In this document: positions 57,759 to 64,000 of the stretch, piece after piece
Numbering within the stretch: position 1 is the stretch's first letter
How the letters are laid out: each line of letters starts with the position of its first letter
Assembly (NCBI GenBank): GCA_016220085.1
Contig: JACRIN010000033.1
Coordinates: 37,942-101,941, forward strand
Direction: 5' to 3'
Source: Planctomycetota bacterium
GTDB lineage: Bacteria > Planctomycetota > UBA1135 > GCA-002686595
Length of the DNA: 64,000 nt
Translations under genes and position numbers: made by a program
Notes under the pieces: model-generated
What the model was told of the DNA's origin: nothing
What the model saw: the letters and a program-made list of their open reading frames with translations, nothing else
Database searches by the model: none

Positions 57759-59735
57759 TTGCCTGCACTCGTCCATATCGATCGCGAAGAATGCCTCCAG
57801 CTCGACCGTGCGATCACTCGCGAGTGGATCGAGACCGACGGAAACGGCGGCTACGCTTCGTCGACGATCCTGCTGTGCCCGACGCGCCGCCACCACGGTT
57901 GGCTGGTCACCCCGTTCGGGCCCGAGCGCAAGCGCTTCGTCTGGCTCTCGCGCTTCGAGGAATCGATCGGCGGCGGCGGCAAGGCATTCCCGCTGTCGAT
58001 GGGCCGCTATCCGGGCCTGTGGTCGCCGCACGGCCACCAGGCGATCGAGTCGGTCGAGCTCGTCCCCTACCCGCGCTTCTCCTATCGCTTCGGCGCGACG
58101 TGGGTGCGGCGCGAGATCCTGATGGTCAAGGGCCAGCCGACCGTGCTCGTCCGCTACTCGGTCGAGGGCGCGGACGTGCCGCTCCAGCTCGACCTGCGGC
58201 CGCTCTACGCGTATCGCGAGGCGAACGCGCTGACGACCGAGAACATGGCGCTCGATCCGCGCGTCGAGCGGCTCCCGAACGGCATCCGCTCGCGGCCTTA
58301 CCCGGGCTTGCCGACGCTGACGATCACCGCGAGCACGCGCTCGCTGCGCTTCGAGGCCGACCCGGTCTGGTACCGGCGCATCGAGTACACGAAGGACCTC
58401 GAGCGCGGTTACGACGGCCAAGAGGACAACTTCAGCCCGGGCTGGTTCCGCCTCGCGATCGCGCCGGGCGCGGACGTCGTCGTCGCGACGACGATCGGCG
58501 AGCCGATCTCCGACCCCGCGGCCCTCTGGAAGCGCGAGCACACGACCCGACGCGCGCGGATGGCGCGGTTCGATCGCAGCCTGAAGCGCGCGCTCGAGCT
58601 CGCCGCGGAGGATTTCGTCTATCGCAAGAGCGACGGCGAGCGCCTCGGCGTGCTGACCGGCTTCCCGTGGTACGGCGAGCGCGGACGCGAGACGCTGATG
58701 GCGCTGCCGGGGCTCTTGCTCTCGCGCGGCGAGATCGAGACCTGCGGCAACGCGCTCGAAGCGACGCTGCCGTTCCTGAAGGACGGGCTCTTGCCGACGC
58801 ACTTCGGCGACGGCCACGGCGATTCGCGCTACGAAGGTGCGGACACGTCGCTCTGGTTCGCGCGCGCCGTGCGACTCTACGAACAGGCCGGCGGCTCGGC
58901 CGAGCGCGTCCGCGACGTCTTCATGCCGGCGCTCGCGAGGATCGCGCACGAGCTCGCGTCGACGCGCGCGCTCGGCATCTCGATCGACGACAAAGGGCTC
59001 TTGCACGCCGGAAGCCCCGAGCTCGCGGTGACGTGGATGAACGCGTTCGCGAACGGCAAGCCGGTGACGCCGCGCGACGGCTGCGCGGTCGAAGTCAACG
59101 CGCTCTGGTGGTTCCTGCTCGCGTATCTCGAGGACCTGCACGAGCGCGCGGGCGATCACTCGGGCGCCCGCGAATGGACCAAGCGCAAGCGCCTGGCGAC
59201 CCGCGGGTTCCTGCAGCGTTTCTGGCTCGAGGACGAGCGCTCGCTCGCCGACACGTGGAAGGACGGCGTCGCCGATCGCTCGATCACGGCCAACGCGGTG
59301 ATCGCGGCGTCGCTCGAGTTCTCGCCGCTGACGCGCGGCAAGCGCACCGACGTGTTCCGTCGCGCGCGCGCCGAGCTCTTGACGCCGCGCGGGCTGCGCA
59401 CGCTCGCGCCGACCGATCCGCGCTACGTCGGCATCCACCACGGCACGCACGACGACCGCGAGAAGGCGCGCCACTGCGGCTCGGTGTGGCCGTGGGTGTC
59501 GGCCTTCTACATCGAGAACTACCTGCGTGCCTACGTGCCGCGGTTGTGGCGGATGGAGCCGTTGTCCGAGCTCGTGCTCGGCTTCTCCGACCTGCTGCAG
59601 GGCTACGGATTGAACCAGATCTCCGAGCTCTACGACGGCGATCCGCCGCACCGCCCGCGCGGCGCCATCGCGTCCGCATTGAACGTCGCCGAGCTCCTGC
59701 GCGCGCTCCACTTGCTCGAGGAGCCGCCGCAATGA
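57759..59735 (+). CDS. Amylo-alpha-1,6-glucosidase-type glycogen debranching enzyme
   Basis: The 658-residue protein (TTG start at 57759) matches the archaeal/bacterial GDE family: I-D-R-E-E-C-L-Q-L-D-R-A-I-T-R-E-W, T-D-G-N-G-G-Y-A-S-S-T near the start, G-F-P-W-Y-G-E-R-G-R-E-T-L-M-A-L-P-G-L, and E-G-A-D-T-S-L-W-F. The family's usual W-G-R-D-T reads R-G-R-E-T here. The TTG is preceded by CGGGAG (57744-57749) at 9 nt; no ATG/GTG in frame gives a better N-terminus. It removes alpha-1,6 branches from glycogen-like glucan. ATGA overlap with the GT4 gene shows it heads an operon. Confidence 0.88.
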   Translation: MPALVHIDREECLQLDRAITREWIETDGNGGYASSTILLCPTRRHHGWLVTPFGPERKRFVWLSRFEESIGGGGKAFPLSMGRYPGLWSPHGHQAIESVELVPYPRFSYRFGATWVRREILMVKGQPTVLVRYSVEGADVPLQLDLRPLYAYREANALTTENMALDPRVERLPNGIRSRPYPGLPTLTITASTRSLRFEADPVWYRRIEYTKDLERGYDGQEDNFSPGWFRLAIAPGADVVVATTIGEPISDPAALWKREHTTRRARMARFDRSLKRALELAAEDFVYRKSDGERLGVLTGFPWYGERGRETLMALPGLLLSRGEIETCGNALEATLPFLKDGLLPTHFGDGHGDSRYEGADTSLWFARAVRLYEQAGGSAERVRDVFMPALARIAHELASTRALGISIDDKGLLHAGSPELAVTWMNAFANGKPVTPRDGCAVEVNALWWFLLAYLEDLHERAGDHSGAREWTKRKRLATRGFLQRFWLEDERSLADTWKDGVADRSITANAVIAASLEFSPLTRGKRTDVFRRARAELLTPRGLRTLAPTDPRYVGIHHGTHDDREKARHCGSVWPWVSAFYIENYLRAYVPRLWRMEPLSELVLGFSDLLQGYGLNQISELYDGDPPHRPRGAIASALNVAELLRALHLLEEPPQ

Positions 59736-61264
59736 AGGTCCTGATGCTCGGCTGGGAATTCCCGCCGCACATCTCCGGCGGCCTCGGCACCGCGTGCTTC
59801 GGGCTGACGCAAGGACTCGCGCACCACGGCGTCGAGGTGACGTTCGTCGTGCCGAAGAAGTGGGGCGACGAGGACCAACGCTTCGTGCGGCTGCTCGGCG
59901 CGGACACGGTGCCGGTGCGGCGCTGGGTCAGCGTCGAGCGCACCGAGAGCGGTCCGCGCGTCGCGATGCGCGAGCCCGGCGACGCGTGCGAGCCCGAGGA
60001 GGTCGTGCGCTCGCCCCTGCCGCGCGGCCCCGCCCTTGCCGGAGGCACGGTCGAGAAACGCTCGCGGACGGACACGCTCGAGACGACGCTCCGGTTGCTC
60101 GAGGTCGAGAGCACGCTGCGCCCCTACCTCGGCGAGACCGGCTACCTGCAGTACCTGACCGAGGTGACCGGCTTGTCGAGCGGGGAGCTCGTCCGTCGCT
60201 TCGAAGCCGCGCCCGAGGAAGCACGCCGCGCCGTTCAAGAGCTTCAAGCCGCGCTGTTCGAACCCGGCGTCGCGAGCGCGAGCGTCGACACGAGTCGCAT
60301 CGAGGCGGTGCTCGCGCGCGAGGAGAAGCTCTCGTTCTCCGGTTTCTACGGCCCCGATCTGATGGCGGAGGTCGCGCGGTACGCGCTGGTCGTCGGCGAG
60401 GTCGCGCGCCACGAACCCTTCGACGTCGTCCACGCGCACGATTGGATGACCTACCCGGCCGGAATCGTCGCCGCGCGCATCTCCGGCAAGCCGTTGGTCG
60501 TCCACATGCACGCGTGCGAGTACGACCGCAGCGGCGAGCACGTCAACGAGCGCGTGCGCGCGCTCGAGCAGCTCGGGCTCGGCGCCGCCGACCGAGTGAT
60601 CTGCGTCAGCCACTACACCGCGAACACGCTGCGCACGCGCTACCAAGTCGATCCCGATCGCCTGCGCGTCGTGCACAACGCGGTGACGCACAAGGATCAG
60701 GTCGAAGGCTGGCACTGGGAGAAGCACATGCCCGAGCCGATCGTGCTCTTCCTGGGCCGCGTGACGTTCCAGAAAGGCCCCGACTACTTCCTCGAGGCCG
60801 CCGCGCGCGTCGTCAAGGTCGAGCCGCGCGTCAAGTTCGTGATGTCCGGCAGCGGCGACATGCTCCCGAAGATGATCGAGCGCTCGGCGCGCCTCGGACT
60901 CGCGCGCCACATCCACTTCACGGGCTTCCTGAAGGGCGACGACGTCGAGCGGATGTACGCGATGGCCGACATCTACGTGATGCCGTCGGTCAGCGAGCCG
61001 TTCGGCATCTCGCCGCTCGAGGCGATGGCGCTCGACGTGCCGGTGATCCTCTCGCGCCAGAGCGGCGTGTCCGAGATCCTGCGCAACGCGCTCAAGGTCG
61101 ACTTCTGGGACGTGCAGGACATGGCGAACAAGATCTTGGCGCTGATCCGGTATCCCTCGTTGGCCCGCCAGCTGACCGAGGAAGGCCGCGACGAGCTCTC
61201 GACGTTCCGCTGGGACGTGCGCGGCAAGTTGGTGCGCGAGGTGTACGAGGAGGTGGTCGCATGA
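59732..61264 (+). CDS. GT4 glycosyltransferase, glycogen-synthase-like
   Basis: The 510-residue protein starts M-K-V-L-M-L-G-W-E-F-P-P-H-I-S-G-G-L-G-T, typical of starch/glycogen-synthase-like GT4 enzymes. The middle (about 110-190) is a helical insertion. The second half contains D-V-V-H-A-H-D-W-M-T, F-L-G-R-V-T-F-Q-K-G-P, and E-P-F-G-I-S-P-L-E-A (E-x7-E catalytic motif). It would add glucose to an alpha-glucan from a nucleotide sugar. Coupled by ATGA on both sides: it sits between the debranching enzyme and the GH57 gene. Confidence 0.92.
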   Translation: MKVLMLGWEFPPHISGGLGTACFGLTQGLAHHGVEVTFVVPKKWGDEDQRFVRLLGADTVPVRRWVSVERTESGPRVAMREPGDACEPEEVVRSPLPRGPALAGGTVEKRSRTDTLETTLRLLEVESTLRPYLGETGYLQYLTEVTGLSSGELVRRFEAAPEEARRAVQELQAALFEPGVASASVDTSRIEAVLAREEKLSFSGFYGPDLMAEVARYALVVGEVARHEPFDVVHAHDWMTYPAGIVAARISGKPLVVHMHACEYDRSGEHVNERVRALEQLGLGAADRVICVSHYTANTLRTRYQVDPDRLRVVHNAVTHKDQVEGWHWEKHMPEPIVLFLGRVTFQKGPDYFLEAAARVVKVEPRVKFVMSGSGDMLPKMIERSARLGLARHIHFTGFLKGDDVERMYAMADIYVMPSVSEPFGISPLEAMALDVPVILSRQSGVSEILRNALKVDFWDVQDMANKILALIRYPSLARQLTEEGRDELSTFRWDVRGKLVREVYEEVVA

Positions 61265-62487
61265 CGTCGCTGGTCTTCTACTTCCAGGTCCACCAGCCGT
61301 TCCGGCTGCGCCGCTACACCTTCTTCGACATCGGAGTGCACGACGGCTACTTCGACGACACGGAGAACGCGCGCATCGTGCGCCGTGTAGCGGAAAAGTG
61401 CTATCTGCCGATGACCGACGTGCTCTTGAAGCTCGTCGAGAGGCACCAAGGCAAGTTCAAGTGCGCGTTCTCGGTCTCCGGCACCGCGCTCGAGCAGATG
61501 GAGATCTGGTCGCCCGAGAGCCTCGCCAATTTCCAACGCCTCGCCGCGACCGGCTGCGTCGAATTCCTGTGCGAGACGTCGCATCACTCGCTCGCGTTCC
61601 TCGCCGACCGCGAGGAGTTCGAAGCGCAGGTCAAGGCGCAGAAGGCGCGCGTCAAGGCGCTCTTCGGCAAGGAGCCGACCGCGTTCCGCAACACCGAGCT
61701 CGTCGTCGACAACCGCGTCGCGCGTTGGGCGGAGGACCTCGGCTTCAAGGCGATCCTCGGCGAGGGCGCCGACCACCTCCTCGGCTGGCGCAGCGCTCAC
61801 CGCGTGTACCGGCCGGAGACCTGCGAGCGGATCAAGATCCTCCTTCGTTCGTACAAGCTCTCCGACGACATCGCCTTCCGCTTCTCCAACCGCGCGTGGT
61901 CGGAGTGGCCGCTGACGACGGAACGTTTTGCGTCCTGGGTGCACGCGCTGCCGCCCGAGGATCAGTTCGTCGGGCTGTTCATGGACTTCGAGACGTTCGG
62001 TGAGCACCAGTGGAAGGACACCGGGATCTTCGACTTCATGGCGCACCTCCCGGAGGCGATCCTGCGCCACCCGCGGTTCTCGTTCGCGACGCCGAGCGAG
62101 ATCGCCGCGCGTTTCGACCCGATCTCGCGCCTCGACATCCCTCACCCGGTGTCCTGGGCGGACGCGGAGCGCGACCTGACGGCGTGGCTCGGCAACCACA
62201 TGCAGCGCGCGGCGCACGAAGCGCTTTACTCGCTCGCGCCCGCGGTCCGAAAAGCAGCCGCAGCCGGGAGAACCGACCTCTACGAGAAGTGGAAGAAACT
62301 GACCACCTCGGACCACGTGTACTACCAGTGCACGAAGTGGTTCTCCGACGGCGACGTGCACAAGTACTTCAGCCCCTACTCCTCGCCGCACGACGCTTTC
62401 ATCGCCTTCATGAACGTCCTCGATGATCTGGCGCGACGAGTCGCGCGCGTGCAGCAGGAAACGCCGGTCGAGATCCCCACTCCGTGA
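61261..62487 (+). CDS. Glycoside hydrolase family 57 (alpha-amylase-type)
   Basis: The 408-residue protein shows GH57 motifs: F-Y-F-Q-V-H-Q-P-F-R-L at the start (region I), F-S-V-S-G-T-A-L-E-Q, E-F-L-C-E-T-S-H-H-S-L, G-F-K-A-I-L-G-E-G-A, and G-L-F-M-D-F-E-T-F-G-E-H-Q (acid Asp). The nucleophile is probably the Glu of C-E-T. No signal peptide, so cytoplasmic. It could act on alpha-1,4-glucan in glycogen turnover. ATG overlaps the GT4 stop (ATGA) and its stop overlaps the next GTG. Confidence 0.93.
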   Translation: MTSLVFYFQVHQPFRLRRYTFFDIGVHDGYFDDTENARIVRRVAEKCYLPMTDVLLKLVERHQGKFKCAFSVSGTALEQMEIWSPESLANFQRLAATGCVEFLCETSHHSLAFLADREEFEAQVKAQKARVKALFGKEPTAFRNTELVVDNRVARWAEDLGFKAILGEGADHLLGWRSAHRVYRPETCERIKILLRSYKLSDDIAFRFSNRAWSEWPLTTERFASWVHALPPEDQFVGLFMDFETFGEHQWKDTGIFDFMAHLPEAILRHPRFSFATPSEIAARFDPISRLDIPHPVSWADAERDLTAWLGNHMQRAAHEALYSLAPAVRKAAAAGRTDLYEKWKKLTTSDHVYYQCTKWFSDGDVHKYFSPYSSPHDAFIAFMNVLDDLARRVARVQQETPVEIPTP

Positions 62488-64000
62488 GCCATCCGCACAC
62501 CCTGTTCGAAGTTTCCTGGGAGGTCTGCAACAAAGTCGGCGGCATTCACACCGTGGTCTCGACCAAGGCGAAGACGCTGGTCGAGCGCCATGGCGACCGC
62601 TACGTGTGCATCGGACCGTGGTTGCTCGGCAACCCGGAGACCGAGCGCACGTTCCAGGACGAGACCGAGCAGTTCGCCGACTTCGCCGAGGGCTGTCGCG
62701 CGGCGGGCGTCGCGGTGCGCGTCGGACGTTGGAAGATCCCGGGCTCGCCTCGCACGATCTTGGTCGCGTTCTCGGGGCTCTTCGAGAAGAAGGACCAAGT
62801 GCTCGCGCGCCTGTGGGAGCGCTTCAAGGTCGACTCGCTCTTCGGTTCGTGGGACTACGTCGAGCCGGTGCTCTTCGGCCACGCCGCGGGGTTGGTGATC
62901 GAACGCTGGTGCCACGCGTTCTTCGGCGACAAGAGCGCTCGCGCCGTCGGCCAATTCCACGAGTGGATGACCGGCGCCGGGTTGCTCTACCTCGAGGAAA
63001 AGAACCCCGAGGTCGGCACGATCTTCACCACGCACGCGACGGTGCTCGGTCGCGCGCTGTCGTCGACCGGACGCTCGCCGGAGCAAGGGCTCGACGGGCG
63101 CTCGCCGGACGAGCTCGCCCACGAGCTCGGCGTGCGCGCCAAGCACTCGATCGAAGGCGTCTGCGCCCGCACGGCGGACGTGTTCACCACCGTCAGCGAG
63201 ATCACCGCGCGCGAAGCCAAGCTCTTCTTCGGCCGCGACGCCGAGCCGCTCTTGCCGAACGGCATCGACCTCGACGTGATCGACGAGCTCGCCAAGGATT
63301 TCCCGCGCGCCGTCGCCGGTCCGCGCATGCGCGAGTTCGCGCACCGGTTTCTCGGCCAAGACGTCTCCGACGCGACGTTCCTCTGCCTGTCGGGACGCTA
63401 CGAGTTCCACAACAAGGGCATCGACACGCTGCTCGACGCGCTCGCGATGCTGAACAAGCGTCCGGGCCGGCGCATCGTCACCTTCTTGATGGTGCCAGCC
63501 GCGAACTCCGGCGTGTGCAAGTCGGTGCTCGATCGCCTCCAGCGTCCGCTCGCGGAGATCAAGAAGCAGCTGGGCGTCTCGACGCACAACCTGCTCGATC
63601 GCGACAACGATCCGATCCAGCGCCACACCGCACGACTTGGTTTGCAGAACGCGCTCGCGGACCGCGTGAAGGTCGTGCAGATCCCGGTCTACCTCAACGG
63701 CGCCGACGGCTTGGTCAACATGCCGTACGAGGCCGTGCTGCGCACGATGGACCTCTCGGCGTTCCCGTCGTTCTACGAGCCGTGGGGCTACACGCCCGAG
63801 GAAAGCCTCGCCGTCGGCGTGCCGACGATCACCACCGACTACGCGGGCTTCGGACGGTGGGCGCGCTCGGTCGGCATCACGGCCGAGGACGGCGTCAGCG
63901 TGCTCGAACGCGTCGGCAAGCACGACGCTCAGGCCGCCGAAGAGCTCGCCGAAGAGCTCGAGCGGACGACACGCGAACGCGCCGACTCCGTGCGCACCTA
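62484..64000 (+). CDS. GT3-type glycogen synthase (partial, continues past right edge)
   Basis: The frame is open from a GTG at 62484 (GTGA overlap with the GH57 stop) to the window end; 505 residues are visible. The start L-F-E-V-S-W-E-V-C-N-K-V-G-G-I-H-T-V matches the eukaryotic-type GT3 glycogen synthase family, as do G-Q-F-H-E-W-M-T-G, T-H-A-T-V-L-G-R, G-R-Y-E-F-H-N-K-G-I-D, and P-S-F-Y-E-P-W-G-Y-T-P-E-E-S. The latter contains the E-P-W-G-Y-T-P-x-E catalytic motif. It elongates alpha-1,4-glucan chains from UDP/ADP-glucose. Fourth gene of the polyglucan operon. Confidence 0.92.
   Translation, partial: MSHPHTLFEVSWEVCNKVGGIHTVVSTKAKTLVERHGDRYVCIGPWLLGNPETERTFQDETEQFADFAEGCRAAGVAVRVGRWKIPGSPRTILVAFSGLFEKKDQVLARLWERFKVDSLFGSWDYVEPVLFGHAAGLVIERWCHAFFGDKSARAVGQFHEWMTGAGLLYLEEKNPEVGTIFTTHATVLGRALSSTGRSPEQGLDGRSPDELAHELGVRAKHSIEGVCARTADVFTTVSEITAREAKLFFGRDAEPLLPNGIDLDVIDELAKDFPRAVAGPRMREFAHRFLGQDVSDATFLCLSGRYEFHNKGIDTLLDALAMLNKRPGRRIVTFLMVPAANSGVCKSVLDRLQRPLAEIKKQLGVSTHNLLDRDNDPIQRHTARLGLQNALADRVKVVQIPVYLNGADGLVNMPYEAVLRTMDLSAFPSFYEPWGYTPEESLAVGVPTITTDYAGFGRWARSVGITAEDGVSVLERVGKHDAQAAEELAEELERTTRERADSVRT

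Noticed and set aside
56168..59700. Long plus-strand frame running through the BatA-like gene and into the debranching and GT4 genes
   Set aside because: Its first part is Ser/Arg-rich antisense to the vWA gene; only the part from 59732 is the true GT4 gene.
1..64000. tRNA, rRNA, CRISPR, insertion sequences or prophage genes
   Set aside because: No transposase, integrase or phage pattern, regular spacer-repeat array, or cloverleaf-like intergenic sequence was seen by eye. A covariance-model search could still find an unusual small RNA.

Overview
The window is GC-rich bacterial chromosome (about 70% G+C) with dense, mostly short-spaced genes. Many starts are ATGA/GTGA overlaps, so translational coupling is common. 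I see no rRNA, tRNA, CRISPR array, insertion sequence or phage gene. The gene mix points to Planctomycetota, probably one of the deep marine lineages: multihaem c-type cytochromes, a sulfatase-fold lipoprotein, secreted FG-GAP and RCC1 proteins sharing a Cys-rich C-terminal module, a SUMF1-fold Tat protein, and a large MoxR/DUF58/von Willebrand/ABC cluster. This assignment is inference from gene content.

Layout. 1-5.0 kb (minus strand): a split radical SAM/SPASM pair (the SPASM gene leaves the window on the left), an octahaem cytochrome c, a thioredoxin with a helical tail and a cytochrome b562-like protein. 5.0-5.6 kb: a divergent intergenic region with a 29-bp tandem repeat. 5.6-9.2 kb: a minor-pilin operon. 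9.3-12.4 kb: a pentahaem cytochrome, a DUF493 protein and a one-piece radical SAM/SPASM protein. 12.8-15.1 kb: a fusion of a glycosyltransferase-like domain with a CmoB-like methyltransferase. 15-24.5 kb: mixed metabolic and accessory genes, including a sulfatase-like lipoprotein, small DUF proteins, a MetE-type protein lacking its usual N-terminus, a secreted protein, a SUMF1-fold protein coupled to an unknown protein, and a lower-GC membrane gene.

24.5-39.7 kb: three steps of the propionyl-CoA to succinyl-CoA route occur as separate transcription units (acyl-CoA carboxylase beta subunit, methylmalonyl-CoA epimerase, mutase catalytic subunit). Among them lie an arylsulfotransferase-like protein, FG-GAP and RCC1 secreted proteins, a carbonic anhydrase, a CPA2 antiporter and an ATPase-fold regulator followed by a frameshifted small gene. 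39.8-43.4 kb encodes a giant protein made of carboxypeptidase-regulatory-like modules.

43.4-57.6 kb holds an envelope-associated cluster: coiled-coil membrane protein, MoxR ATPase, membrane protein, ABC ATPase, ABC permease and DUF58 protein on the plus strand, then a GH15 glucosidase, with two von Willebrand membrane proteins convergent to them. 57.8-64 kb is a polyglucan operon: debranching enzyme, GT4 synthase, GH57 amylase and GT3 glycogen synthase, the last leaving the window on the right.

Points most worth attention: an in-frame UGA in the coiled-coil membrane protein, followed at the right spacing by a perfect stem-loop and about 118 further codons that look coding (selenocysteine, nonsense mutation or sequence error); four secreted proteins sharing a C-terminal module on unrelated N-termini; the SUMF1-fold protein without the FGE cysteines coupled to an unknown protein; and the frameshifted partner of the ATPase-fold regulator.
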